DNA of 64,000 nucleotides from contig NZ_OZ040189.1 of the NCBI RefSeq assembly GCF_964048965.1, positions 1,488,001-1,552,000 on the forward strand. Reading direction: 5' to 3'. The notes beneath the pieces were generated by a model. The model was given only the letters and a program-made list of their open reading frames with translations. It made no database searches and had not been told where the DNA came from. A program made the translations under genes and the position numbers. The stretch is from Tenacibaculum sp. 190130A14a. GTDB taxonomy: Bacteria > Bacteroidota > Bacteroidia > Flavobacteriales > Flavobacteriaceae. Positions 29,420 to 37,715 of this stretch are shown in pieces (position 1 is the stretch's first letter; each line of letters opens with the position of its first letter).

Positions 29420-29515
29420 TAAAAAAAGAAGCAGTCCCCCCCGGAATACTTCTTTTCTTCAAACTAACTAAACTTTAACTATTAACTAAAAAAATGAAAA
29501 TCAATTTCTAATCTA
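29420..29515 (-). ncRNA. Small RNA L1 with G7 loop
   Basis: About 95 nt, from a predicted start near 29514 to a terminator hairpin with stem AGAAG/CTTCT, inner pairs TCC/GGA and a T7 tail. The apical loop on the transcript is G-rich (CCGGGGGGGACTG). No ORF is evident. A run of seven G in such AT-rich DNA is striking. Confidence 0.65.
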
Positions 29516-29520
29516 TACTA

Positions 29521-29590
29521 TAAAGATAGTTGAAGAAAGAAGTGTTTAATTGAGGTATTTGTTGAATGGTGGGTTTGTGTAGATGAATGG
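29521..29590 (-). promoter_or_regulatory. LytTR-like operator and promoter for L1
   Basis: Minus strand: CCATTCATC, 12 nt, CCATTCAAC, exactly 32 nt, then TATCTTTA (29521-29528). Confidence 0.7.
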
Positions 29591-29642
29591 TAGATTATGA
29601 GCTATTGAGCCTTTAAGAATAGAAAGAAGTAAAGAGAAAATT

Positions 29643-29668
29643 ATAAAAAAGCGAACAAGAGTTCGCTT
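29643..29668 (-). terminator. Terminator of GG-peptide gene 2
   Basis: The hairpin AAGCGAAC-TCTT-GTTCGCTT is followed by T6 on the minus strand. Confidence 0.8.
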
Positions 29669-29674
29669 TTAATG

Positions 29675-29851
29675 CTAACAAAGTTCTTGTCTGCAATCAT
29701 GAAAACAATTACTGAATTCAATTTTTGTTTGAAAGTTTTGAGATCTACAGTAGTCTAGACATACAGAGCAAATAAGTGGACTGCCTCCTTGAATATTTTG
29801 TTGATCTGTTTTGTTTAAAGAATTTCCTAAGTTTAAAATGTTTTTTAGCAT
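29675..29851 (-). CDS. Double-glycine leader peptide, six-Cys core, 58 aa
   Basis: The leader LNLGNSLNKTDQQNIQGG ends at GG. The core of about 35 residues has six cysteines spaced C-x2-C-x3-C, then CFHDC and a terminal ELC, so three disulphides or several thioethers are possible. The arrangement parallels the gene at 27063. As there, no dedicated transporter or modifying enzyme is nearby. Only the leader and the Cys pattern are evidence; bioactivity is not shown. Confidence 0.75.
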   Translation of the reverse strand: MLKNILNLGNSLNKTDQQNIQGGSPLICSVCLDYCRSQNFQTKIEFSNCFHDCRQELC

Positions 29852-29909
29852 AACATAAGATTTAAAGTTTGTTCAATTTAAAAACAGATTGTTTAGTTGA
29901 AAAAATAAT

Positions 29910-29945
29910 AACCATAAAATAAGTAAGGGAAAACCGTAAAATTAT
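29910..29945 (-). promoter_or_regulatory. Shared promoter motif, copy 3
   Basis: Minus strand CCTTACTTATTTTATGGTTA lies 59 bp before the GG-peptide ATG. A second TTTTACGGTTTT element sits just upstream, so two regulator half-sites may be present. Confidence 0.5.
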
Positions 29946-30151
29946 CAAAATAGTAAAAAAGGTTTACGAGAGGAAGTAGGTTGAATATATGTACATTTGT
30001 TATATGATGTATGTAATTTAGATATTGCTCAAGTAGCTTTAATGAATCTTAAATGTATTTGAATTTTGTTTAACTATTTATATTATGGTATTTCATTATA
30101 CATACATAGTGTTGCTTTTAGGTAAATTGGAAGTTTAAGATAGATTAAAAT
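29946..30151. other. Intergenic stretch without gene
   Basis: About 200 bp of AT-rich sequence lies between the GG-peptide promoter and the Crp/Fnr gene. I see no ORF or hairpin of note. A promoter for the Crp/Fnr operon presumably lies here, but no clear TAnnTTTG with a -33 element stands out. Confidence 0.4.
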
Positions 30152-30760
30152 TTGAATTCATTGAACGAAATAGAAAGATATAGATCGTATATAGAAAAGA
30201 AACTGAACGAATACACTTTTGTAGGAAGTAAATCTATAACTTCTTTATTATCTATTTGTAAAATACAAAAATTGAAGAAGGGAGAATTATTACTGCAGAT
30301 AGGTAAAATATCTCAACAAAAACATATTTTATACAGAGGAGCAATTGTTTCGTGTTACATTAATAGCGAGGGAAATGTATACCACAAAAATATTTTTTTA
30401 GGAGGTGATTTTGTAGGGTCAACGGTTTCAGCTTTACTAAATAAAGCTTCTAATTTTGCCCTTGAAGCTATTGAAGATTCAATCGTGATTAGTTTCGACT
30501 ATGGTAAGTTTAGAGAGCTTACAGAACAAGAATTGGATCTTAAAAATTTTTATATTTCTTATTTAGAAAAGAATTGGGTTGTTGATAAAGAAAAACGAGA
30601 ACTGGATATTGTTTTGAAAGAAGCCAATGAAAGATATCTTGATTTTATTACAAAACATCCAGAAATTGAGAAGCGTATCCCTTTATATTATATAGCATCA
30701 CATTTAGGAATTACACCAACACAATTAAGCAGAATTAGAAGAGATTTAAAAGAAAAATAA
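30152..30760 (+). CDS. Crp/Fnr-family transcriptional regulator, 202 aa
   Basis: An N-terminal cyclic-nucleotide-binding-like jelly roll (about residues 25-125; KKGELLLQIGKISQQKHILY) precedes a winged HTH whose recognition part reads YYIASHLGITPTQLSRIRRD. The cNMP pocket lacks the full phosphate-binding cassette, as is usual for Bacteroidetes members. The TTG start is used; no upstream ATG is in frame nearby. It precedes, on the same strand, a transporter, acetyltransferase and nitroreductase gene set that it probably regulates. Confidence 0.85.
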   Translation: MNSLNEIERYRSYIEKKLNEYTFVGSKSITSLLSICKIQKLKKGELLLQIGKISQQKHILYRGAIVSCYINSEGNVYHKNIFLGGDFVGSTVSALLNKASNFALEAIEDSIVISFDYGKFRELTEQELDLKNFYISYLEKNWVVDKEKRELDIVLKEANERYLDFITKHPEIEKRIPLYYIASHLGITPTQLSRIRRDLKEK

Positions 30761-30814
30761 TTTCAATCAACATATGTAAAGGAATGGAATAAATGATTCT
30801 TTCACCTTTGTAAT

Positions 30815-31264
30815 ATGAAATTAATACTTAATTGTACATTGGCGTTTATAGGAGGTGTTTTTCTCGCTATGCAAGCTGGATTAAATACGAAACTCAGTAC
30901 CGCTTTAAAACAACCTATATTAGCAGTTATATCAACATCTTTTACAAGTTTCATCCTTGGGATATTCCTTATTTTGTTTTTTACGAAAGGCAGAATTCAG
31001 TTAGATTTAATTCAGAAAGTGCCTTGGTATTTATGGTTTATTGGAGGTGTTTTTAGCATGATTGGCATTTCTCTATATTTTTATACAATACCAAAATTAG
31101 GGATATCAAAAATGATTGCATTAGGCTTATGTGGGCAGCTTATATTTTCTTTAATCGCAGGAAAATATGGTTGGCTCAACCTTCCAGTAGAAGCTTTAAC
31201 AACTAATCGGATATTCGGAGCGATTTCAATGCTAGTAGGAATTATTTTAATCAATTCAAAATGA
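30815..31264 (+). CDS. DMT-family transporter (DUF606/YdcZ-like), 149 aa
   Basis: Five hydrophobic segments in 149 residues and the start NCTLAFIGGVFLAMQAGLNT fit the DUF606 half-size drug/metabolite transporters, which work as dimers in the inner membrane. The stop overlaps the next ATG (ATGA), so the two genes are translationally coupled. The substrate is unknown. Confidence 0.8.
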   Translation: MKLILNCTLAFIGGVFLAMQAGLNTKLSTALKQPILAVISTSFTSFILGIFLILFFTKGRIQLDLIQKVPWYLWFIGGVFSMIGISLYFYTIPKLGISKMIALGLCGQLIFSLIAGKYGWLNLPVEALTTNRIFGAISMLVGIILINSK

Positions 31265-31983
31265 TAAAAACAGAACTAAATATTAAAAACTTGACCAATT
31301 TATGGAAAGTAGCAGGGGAAGCATTTAATGGTTATGTTGAAAATGAAAGGACGTTTTATGCTAGTATGAAAGGATTAGCATGGCCAAATCGTATTTGGGT
31401 AAATGATTTGGTAGATATTAAAGTTGCTCAAGAAATACAAGAAACGATGAAGAGACATGAAGGAATGACTTTTTCCTATTTCAATAAAAGTAAGGCTAAG
31501 AGTAATTTAACATTTGAGACTAATATGTACCTTAAATCGGTACAATATGGAATGAGTTTAACTCCAAAAAACTATTATAAGGCACAAAAAGAAATTACTC
31601 TTGTAAGAGTAAAAGATAAAGAGAATGCCGATTTATGGAGTGCAACATTTTATAAGGCTTTCAATTACCAAATCAATGCAGAAGTTATTTTAAGAACTTT
31701 AAATGATGTTCTATATTTTCTGATTTATTCCAAGAAAGAATTGTTAGGAACAGTGGTTGTTTTTGTTACAAATAGGATTGGAGGAATACATAGTTTAGGA
31801 GTAGTTCCTTCAAAGAGAAAACAAGGTTTTGCTCTTGATATTATGAGAGAGGTTTTAAATTTTTTAAAGGAAAAGAAAATAGAGTTAGTAACATTGCAAG
31901 CATCCGAAATGGCTAAAGAAATGTACTTGAAACTTGGTTTCTCAGTTGATTTTTTAATGGAAAATTATATGCTTAAAAAATAG
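31261..31983 (+). CDS. GNAT-family acetyltransferase, 240 aa
   Basis: The C-terminal 110 residues hold a GNAT fold with LGVVPSKRKQGFALDIMREV (motif A) and YLKLGFSVDF near the end. The N-terminal half is a poorly conserved domain, as in two-domain GNATs. It overlaps the transporter gene by 4 nt and is 4 nt before the nitroreductase, so the three form one operon. The acceptor is unknown. Confidence 0.8.
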   Translation: MIKTELNIKNLTNLWKVAGEAFNGYVENERTFYASMKGLAWPNRIWVNDLVDIKVAQEIQETMKRHEGMTFSYFNKSKAKSNLTFETNMYLKSVQYGMSLTPKNYYKAQKEITLVRVKDKENADLWSATFYKAFNYQINAEVILRTLNDVLYFLIYSKKELLGTVVVFVTNRIGGIHSLGVVPSKRKQGFALDIMREVLNFLKEKKIELVTLQASEMAKEMYLKLGFSVDFLMENYMLKK

Positions 31984-31987
31984 AATT

Positions 31988-32617
31988 ATGAGTTTGATAG
32001 AAAATTTAAATTGGCGCTATGCGACCAAAAAGTTTGATTCTAGTAAAAAGATAACAATTACAGATTTAAATCATATAGAAAGTGCAATTCAGTTATCTGC
32101 ATCTTCTTATGGATTACAATTGTACAAGGTTTTTATCATAGAAGATATAGATCTTAGAAGTAAGTTAAAAGCTGTTTCTTGGAATCAAAGTCAAATAACC
32201 GAAGCATCACATCTATTTGTATTTTGTAACTATATAAATAATATAACAACTGAAGTAGATAATCATATTAAGTTAACAGCAAAGACAAGAAATCTTGATG
32301 AAGAAATGTTAAATGAGTATGGTAGTTTTATTTTAGAGAAAATATTTGCGAAGTCGGAGATAGAAAGATGTAACTGGACCCGAAATCAAACCTATATTGC
32401 TCTAGCAAATTTACTTTCTATATGTGCTGAGTTGAAAATAGATGCTTGTCCAATGGAAGGGTTTGATTCGGTTAGGTATAATGAAATCTTAGGCTTAAAT
32501 CAAATAGGGTTAAACGCTTGTGTATTGGCTGCAGTAGGTTATAGAGATAAAGAAGATAAAACACAGTATTTGGAGAAAGTTAGAAAATCGAAAGATGTAC
32601 TATTTGAGTATTTATAA
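31988..32617 (+). CDS. NAD(P)H-dependent nitroreductase-family oxidoreductase, 209 aa
   Basis: The start NLNWRYATKKFDSSKKI contains the FMN-binding R-x-A-x-K-x-F/Y pattern of NfsB-type nitroreductases. Later segments SASSYGLQLYKVFIIED and CPMEGFD are also typical of that family. It is a dimeric flavoprotein that reduces nitro compounds or quinones. It is the last gene of a regulator-transporter-acetyltransferase-reductase cluster, which suggests a detoxification role. Confidence 0.85.
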   Translation: MSLIENLNWRYATKKFDSSKKITITDLNHIESAIQLSASSYGLQLYKVFIIEDIDLRSKLKAVSWNQSQITEASHLFVFCNYINNITTEVDNHIKLTAKTRNLDEEMLNEYGSFILEKIFAKSEIERCNWTRNQTYIALANLLSICAELKIDACPMEGFDSVRYNEILGLNQIGLNACVLAAVGYRDKEDKTQYLEKVRKSKDVLFEYL

Positions 32618-32735
32618 TACGCCAATTTAGTGATCTAAAACTTTTAGATACTTGTAAAAAAGATTTTTTTAGTTAATGTTACGCAACCTTTAAGGAATTA
32701 GTGTATCTACAATGTAAAACTGAAAATGAAATATT

Positions 32736-33134
32736 ATGAGAATACAAATGATTATTTTATGGTGTGCAATATTTTTTGTTTCATGTAATGAAGAAGATCA
32801 AGGCGATGGAGATATCTCCGTGATAGGAAAATGGAAATTGATTGAGGTATTGGCTGATCCTGGAGATGGTAGCGGCACTTTTAAAGAAGTAAAGAGTAAT
32901 AAAACGATTGAATTAAAAAGTAATGGAACGATAACAACAAATGAATCTTTGTGTAGTCCATATTCAGACGAAATAATAAATGAAGGGACTTATAGCTTAA
33001 AGGATAAATTAATTATAACCAATTGTCAAAACTCCAACATAGCAAAGATATTTTTTGAATTTACTGATGATCATCTTATCTTAAATTTTGTTTCGAATGA
33101 AGGGTATTCTCAAAAATTTCAAAAAGTTAACTAA
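32736..33134 (+). CDS. Lipocalin-like lipoprotein, 132 aa
   Basis: A lipoprotein signal with FFVSC (Cys17) is followed by an acidic linker. The beta domain starts VIGKWKLIEVLADPGDGSGT, typical of Bacteroidetes lipocalin-like proteins, with further strands ending KFQKVN. The ligand is unknown. A hairpin about 60 nt downstream may terminate it. Confidence 0.75.
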   Translation: MRIQMIILWCAIFFVSCNEEDQGDGDISVIGKWKLIEVLADPGDGSGTFKEVKSNKTIELKSNGTITTNESLCSPYSDEIINEGTYSLKDKLIITNCQNSNIAKIFFEFTDDHLILNFVSNEGYSQKFQKVN

Positions 33135-33194
33135 ATTGAAAGAGATTACAATATAAAGATTAGAAAGCGCTTGTTAATACTTAGTAAACAAAGA

Positions 33195-33240
33195 AAAACC
33201 CACCGAAGTGGGAGCTTTTTAGGGAATGTTTAATAAAGAA
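33195..33240 (-). terminator. C-rich segment with UUCG terminator
   Basis: The minus strand reads ATTCCC and GCTCCCAC, then CCCAC-TTCG-GTGGG and T5. It may end a transcript that begins at L3. On the plus strand it could also terminate the lipoprotein gene. Confidence 0.6.
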
Positions 33241-33322
33241 AACTTAATATAAACATGCCACTAATAAGTATGATTTAAAGTTAAAAAAAATAGGAACAGG
33301 AAAAAACCTGAATTTTTACTGG

Positions 33323-33406
33323 TTATTTGGATTTAGGTTTACTGAAACAAACGAAACATATCAAAACAAACAGGCAAGACAGAATAAATTTAAAGGCAAT
33401 AGCCAT
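33323..33406 (-). CDS. Very small hydrophobic peptide, 27 aa
   Basis: The ORF MAIAFKFILSCLFVLICFVC plus a basic tail (FSKPKSK) forms one membrane helix, reminiscent of type I toxin peptides. It lies about 25 nt behind the predicted start of L3. Its leader has CCCCTTACCCCC rather than a Shine-Dalgarno. It shares the operator design with the G-rich small RNAs. Translation is not proven. Confidence 0.45.
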   Translation of the reverse strand: MAIAFKFILSCLFVLICFVCFSKPKSK

Positions 33407-33438
33407 GATAAAAGGGGGTAAGGGGTTATCGGTAGATA

Positions 33439-33487
33439 CCAATTTATCACGACTTTTTTAAGAAACTATTAGCGATTCGATGAATAG
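33439..33487 (-). promoter_or_regulatory. LytTR-like half operator and promoter L3
   Basis: Minus strand CTATTCATC (33479-33487), exactly 32 nt, then TAAATTGG (33439-33446). The second 9-mer 21 bp upstream is degenerate (TTAATGAAC). Confidence 0.55.
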
Positions 33488-33569
33488 CAGTATTAAGCCG
33501 TTCATTAATGATAAACCAGAGATATAGATAAGAGACTTTATCTTAAGAATGTGGAAACTTATGTTTTAA

Positions 33570-33725
33570 CTAAATAAACTTATATTTTTGGGGGTTATTA
33601 GACATTCTAGTATAATAATAACGATTTATGGTTAACTTAAGTTTAAGTTCAGGAAACCGAACGTCGTATTCATTTCCATATGATTTAATAAGTTTTACTA
33701 ATGTAGGTTTAGGTGTCATAATCAT
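33570..33725 (-). CDS. Possible small protein, 51 aa
   Basis: The frame from ATG 33725 reads MIMTPKPTLVKLIKSYGNEY, then VRFPELKLKLTINRYYYTRM, and ends QKYKFI. The composition looks like real protein rather than random AT-rich sequence, but there is no recognised domain and no clear promoter. Confidence 0.35.
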   Translation of the reverse strand: MIMTPKPTLVKLIKSYGNEYDVRFPELKLKLTINRYYYTRMSNNPQKYKFI

Positions 33726-33961
33726 GAAATTTTTTGAGAAGATAATTCATAAAAATCAGCAATGGTTATTATTTAGATGAAGCTAAGTATAAGTATAGGT
33801 ATAAAGGAATCAAGGAGCGATGAGCAATAGATTTTGAAAAAAATAAACTAAAAGACTATCTGCATCACAGGACTAGTTGAAAAATCTTTATTATTTTTAG
33901 CAGTAAGTACTCTAAGAGATAACTATCTTGGAGGGTGTTAAATTATCAACCAAACTAAAAT

Positions 33962-34432
33962 ATGAAAAAGCAATATAAATTGAGGCTATATATATCTGGG
34001 CTGTTTATAATGATCGCACTTATAATATTGGCAGATTTTGTTATACCTGCGGAAACAGTCAATGAAAAAATTATAAAAGTTGAAAGAGAAATTGAGAATT
34101 ATTACAATGCAGGAGGAAATTCACACAACACATATAAAGTAATTACAAATTCGTATAAATTTTCTGTAGAGGAAGATTTTGCAAAATTAGCAAGAGGAAA
34201 GGAAAATATATCATTCGGAGTTTCCATGATATTCAATAAAGTAAATTGGTATACGCTTAATTTATCCAATGGAAAATCCTTTCATTCTTTACGTATAGCT
34301 TCAGGTTTTGTGCTTCCTTTGTTATTCATAATAGCATTTTTTGTAGCACATCGTTTTAAAAAGAACATAAACACGATTGTTTTAATACTGAAAGTATTGT
34401 TAATTATTGATATTATATATTTATGGAGCTGA
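33962..34432 (+). CDS. Membrane protein of unknown function, 156 aa
   Basis: A basic N-terminus precedes a first helix (LYISGLFIMIALIILADFVI). An extracytoplasmic domain of about 75 residues with a YKVITNSYKFSVEEDFAKLA segment follows. Two more hydrophobic helices (LPLLFIIAFFVAHRF and IVLILKVLLIIDIIYLW) close the protein. No family is recognised, and neighbouring genes give no hint. Confidence 0.65.
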   Translation: MKKQYKLRLYISGLFIMIALIILADFVIPAETVNEKIIKVEREIENYYNAGGNSHNTYKVITNSYKFSVEEDFAKLARGKENISFGVSMIFNKVNWYTLNLSNGKSFHSLRIASGFVLPLLFIIAFFVAHRFKKNINTIVLILKVLLIIDIIYLWS

Positions 34433-35135
34433 TTCAGTTCAGTTCGCTGTTTATTTAGGTATTTTAACTTTTTCTAAACTCCAATAAGAAAGTGAAATAG
34501 AAAAGAAACAATAATGCAAAAAGGTTACTTTTACAAGACATTTCTTTTCTATTTGGACTCCATAATTAAAACAGAAAGAACGGTTTTTGAAACCACTTAA
34601 AACTACACATTAAATTCAAGAAAGTTTTAACTATTCGATGTTTGACTTATATCTATAGATAAATTCATTGAACATACTTATCAATTGTAAATTTTATTCA
34701 AAATTGTAGAAAATAGAAAAGCCATATCAACGTATGATATGACTTTGTAATTTGATTTTTTGTTAAAAAAGATATAGTGAGTACAATTTCAATGTTTAGA
34801 TATGAAACAAAAAACACAACTCAACAAATGAGCTGTGTTATATAGGTGAATTTAATTCTAGTCCCCACTAAATCAAATCTACACAAACCTAAATATTAAC
34901 TTAATACCGTCCAAAAGAATCCCTCTTTTAGCAAGCAGGAATTTTTGAAAAGACAACATATGTTAATATTTTTTCAAAAAATAGAATAAAAAAGAAGTGA
35001 ATTCTTTGAAAAGGAATACTTGTGTGTAGAAATTATTTAAAATAGTAAGTCATTTAATACATTATATTTGTCAAAGAGAGATATAAGAATTTTCTTAAAG
35101 AAAGTCTCAAGCAAAACAAGGTAGTAATAAATTAA
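34433..35135. other. 700-bp non-coding stretch
   Basis: No ORF with coding character is visible. It holds the small RNA candidate at 34808-34868, and AT-rich sequence whose end (35060-35130) presumably contains the promoter of the polysaccharide deacetylase gene. Confidence 0.5.
34808..34868 (-). ncRNA. Small RNA candidate L5 with GGGGACT motif
   Basis: On the minus strand a perfect -7 element TAGATTTG (34874-34881) is followed by AGTGGGGACTAG. After about 30 nt comes the hairpin AACACAGCTCA...TGAGTTGTGTT with T6. It carries the same GGGGACT motif as L1, L2 and L4 but lacks their LytTR-like operator. Confidence 0.5.
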
Positions 35136-36137
35136 ATGGGGTTAGTAAAAGATATACTTAGAAAGGTTGATCCTGTAATGAAACCTTTTCATTCATACCA
35201 GGCACCGATATTTCCTTATTATCATACAGTTTCGAACGAAGATTTATCACATATAAAAGGTCTCTATAATTATAAAAATGAGAAGGATTTTATAAGAGAT
35301 TTAGATTTTCTTTTAAAAAAGTACAAGGTTTTAGAACCAAGAAAGTTACTTGAAGCAATTCGAAGGAAAGAAAAGATACCTAACAATTCATTTTTATTAT
35401 CTTTTGATGATGGGCTTTCAGAAGTATATAAAACCATTGTTCCGATATTAAATCGAAAAGGAATTCCGGCCATTTTCTTTATCAATAATAAGTATGTTGA
35501 CAATACAACTTTATTTTATAAACATAAAATATCTATTATTGTACAATACCTCTTATCAAATGAAAATGATGATGCAATTAACAATATTTTAAACCTTCAA
35601 AATGTTTCAAAGGCTCATCTTATAAAAAAGATAAAAACTATTCATTATACCCAAGAAGAGGTCATAGACAAGATGTTAGATACAATAGGAGTAAACGTTC
35701 AAGAGTTTTTGAAAAATCAAAAACCATACGTAACGTTTGCAGAACTTAATGAGATTAAAAATCAAGGACATTATTTAGGTGGACATACAGTGAGTCATTT
35801 TCCTTTACATCAATTAAGTTTGGAAGAACAAGTTGTTGAAATACTCGATTCAATTGTTTGGCTTAAAACGAATTTTAGCCTCAATTATGAGCTATTTTCT
35901 TTTCCATTTTCAGATATATTTGCAACCAAAACTCTTTTAGATAAGCTGTTTCAGCAAATGCCTAATTTAGTTCTAATGGGAAATCAAGGAATGAGAAAAG
36001 ATATTTCCGATCAAATTATTCAGCGTTTTTCACTAGAAAAAGAAGCACAAGCAGATATAGGAGTTCGTATGAATATTATTTATAGGAAGTACCTTTCCCT
36101 TATTGGTAAACAAAAAATAACTCGAAAGTCATTATGA
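35136..36137 (+). CDS. Polysaccharide deacetylase-family protein, 333 aa
   Basis: It carries the NodB-fold motif 1 as FLLSFDDGLSEVYKTIVPIL (two Asp) and motif 2 as GHYLGGHTVSHFPLHQL (H-x3-H metal site). These metal-dependent enzymes N-deacetylate glycan or peptidoglycan sugars. There is no signal peptide, so it may be cytosolic or act on nucleotide- or lipid-linked sugars. It overlaps the next gene by 4 nt (ATGA), a translational coupling that suggests one glycan-modification pathway. Confidence 0.85.
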   Translation: MGLVKDILRKVDPVMKPFHSYQAPIFPYYHTVSNEDLSHIKGLYNYKNEKDFIRDLDFLLKKYKVLEPRKLLEAIRRKEKIPNNSFLLSFDDGLSEVYKTIVPILNRKGIPAIFFINNKYVDNTTLFYKHKISIIVQYLLSNENDDAINNILNLQNVSKAHLIKKIKTIHYTQEEVIDKMLDTIGVNVQEFLKNQKPYVTFAELNEIKNQGHYLGGHTVSHFPLHQLSLEEQVVEILDSIVWLKTNFSLNYELFSFPFSDIFATKTLLDKLFQQMPNLVLMGNQGMRKDISDQIIQRFSLEKEAQADIGVRMNIIYRKYLSLIGKQKITRKSL

Positions 36138-37255
36138 ACATAAGAATCCAAGAATTTAGAAAATTTGAGATACCAAATATTTTAAATGATGAAATGGTTT
36201 GGAATCATAGTTTTTTAATAGGAACAAAACATAGGTTATTGGCGCATTATAAAAACCCTAAATCAAATGATGATGATATCGCTTTGTTAGTTGCTTATAT
36301 AGATGCTCAAATTGTTGGATACATGGGGGTTTATATCGATTATATTCATATTGGTGATAAGGCTGAAAAAATCGGATGGTTGTCTACTTGGTGGTTGCAT
36401 AAAAGTTCGGCTGGTAAGGGTATTGGTAAAGAGATGCTTAAGAAAATGTATGAGTTGAACGATGGAAGAATAGGTATTTCTCAATTTACTCCTAGTGCGA
36501 AAAGAGTATATGATAAGTCAGGTTTTTTTAATTATTTAAAAAAGTTAGTAGGTTGTAAAATTGATCTTAGGTTGAATTTAGAATATCTTTTACCCGCTTA
36601 TAAAGAATCATTAAGAAAATATACTTGGTTGTTTAGAACGATTGATACTACCTTTAACGTTGTAAATGAGTTCAAGCTTAAAATGGTATACAGTTCTTAT
36701 AAAAAATCAATGAAGAACTATTCAATTGATTATTTAACTCATATTGACTCTAAGATGGCATCTTTTTTACAGGAAAAGCAACATAAGAATCTTACAAAAA
36801 GAGATGCAGATTTTTTTCAGTTTATAAAAACATATCAATGGATAGAGGAAGCACCATTGGTTGATTTTGTTACTAATAAGAAAAAGTATTTCTTTTCTGA
36901 TTACAATAAGAACTTTAATATTTATTTAGTAAAAGTAGAAGATAAGGAGGCTAATATAGTTGGATTTATTTGTTTACTAAGAAAAGATGCAGAGCTTAAA
37001 GTATTACAAATATTTTATTTGGAAGGAATGCATTCATTAATGGCTAAATTGGTTATTATGCATGGAATAAAGCTTGGTACAAGAACAATTATTACTTATG
37101 ATGAAAACTTAACTAAAGAGTTTAAACGTTTAAAATCAGCCAGAATACGCTTCAAGAAAAAAGATAGAGAATCCATTGTGTCTAAGATATATGGAGAAAT
37201 TAATAGTGAAGAGTTTAATTTTCAATATGGAGACGGAGATTGTTCCTTTGCATAA
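36134..37255 (+). CDS. GNAT-like acyltransferase, 373 aa
   Basis: The N-terminal 140 residues form a GNAT domain (IGWLSTWWLHKSSAGKGIGK as motif A). The second half is less conserved and may be a second, degenerate GNAT domain, as in FemAB-like or glycan-acylating proteins. Coupling to the deacetylase suggests that it acylates the amino group that the deacetylase frees; this is inference from context only. Confidence 0.75.
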   Translation: MNIRIQEFRKFEIPNILNDEMVWNHSFLIGTKHRLLAHYKNPKSNDDDIALLVAYIDAQIVGYMGVYIDYIHIGDKAEKIGWLSTWWLHKSSAGKGIGKEMLKKMYELNDGRIGISQFTPSAKRVYDKSGFFNYLKKLVGCKIDLRLNLEYLLPAYKESLRKYTWLFRTIDTTFNVVNEFKLKMVYSSYKKSMKNYSIDYLTHIDSKMASFLQEKQHKNLTKRDADFFQFIKTYQWIEEAPLVDFVTNKKKYFFSDYNKNFNIYLVKVEDKEANIVGFICLLRKDAELKVLQIFYLEGMHSLMAKLVIMHGIKLGTRTIITYDENLTKEFKRLKSARIRFKKKDRESIVSKIYGEINSEEFNFQYGDGDCSFA

Positions 37256-37394
37256 GAAGTAATGTAGCTTTATTATAAAAGAATAAAAATGCTACTATAT
37301 ATTTTTAAAAAAAGTGATTATGACTATATAAAACCATTTAAAATCAGTTTGGCTGAGATTAAATGATTTTATAAGTCACAACTAACCATAAATT

Positions 37395-37601
37395 TTACAA
37401 AGATTGATCGATGGAATGGATTAAATGATCGATTTCAGTTTCATTACCTGAAATTGTAAGTCGTATCCACGATTTTCTCTTAATAATAAAATTATCTGGA
37501 ATGATGTTCAATTTGTTCTTTGGATTTTCCGTAACAAATTTGTTCAAAACATCGGTTAAAGTTAACCGATATTTACCTTGGTATTCGATTGTTTTTGTCA
37601 T
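37395..37601 (-). CDS. Small protein with C-run in place of Shine-Dalgarno, 68 aa
   Basis: From ATG 37601: MTKTIEYQGKYRLTLTDVLN, then FIIKRKSWIRLTISGNETEI, with a helical tail ending HSIDQSL. It is soluble and unrecognised. An earlier in-frame start (37655) would place the C-run inside the coding region and is less likely. Just upstream the mRNA reads AGUCCCCCC, complementary to the GGGGGGACU loops of the small RNAs. Confidence 0.55.
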   Translation of the reverse strand: MTKTIEYQGKYRLTLTDVLNKFVTENPKNKLNIIPDNFIIKRKSWIRLTISGNETEIDHLIHSIDQSL

Positions 37602-37605
37602 GTCT

Positions 37606-37614
37606 GGGGGGACT
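37606..37614 (-). promoter_or_regulatory. C-run at the translation start, candidate small-RNA target
   Basis: AGTCCCCCC ends 4 nt before the ATG, where a Shine-Dalgarno would normally lie. It is the exact complement of GGGGGGACT in small RNA L1 and pairs over 8 nt with L2 and L4. Confidence 0.5.
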
Positions 37615-37664
37615 ATTGGTTGTTTTTCAACAAGATATAAAAAAATAAAGAACAATTTTGAGGG

Positions 37665-37685
37665 GAATCCGTAAAAAGATAAAAC
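37665..37685 (-). promoter_or_regulatory. Shared promoter motif, copy 4 (partial)
   Basis: Minus strand TTTTATCTTTTTACGGATTC lies 64 bp before the ATG at 37601. It matches the second half of the motif upstream of the GG-peptide genes. Confidence 0.4.
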
Positions 37686-37715
37686 ACTACATTTTTTTGA
37701 TATAAAAAACCGAAA

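Noticed and set aside
30832..31056. 74-codon plus-strand ORF inside the transporter gene
   Set aside because: Alternate frame of a gene with clear DUF606-like membrane helices.
33738..33960. Possible short coding remnants
   Set aside because: Multiple stops in all frames and no recognisable protein pieces.
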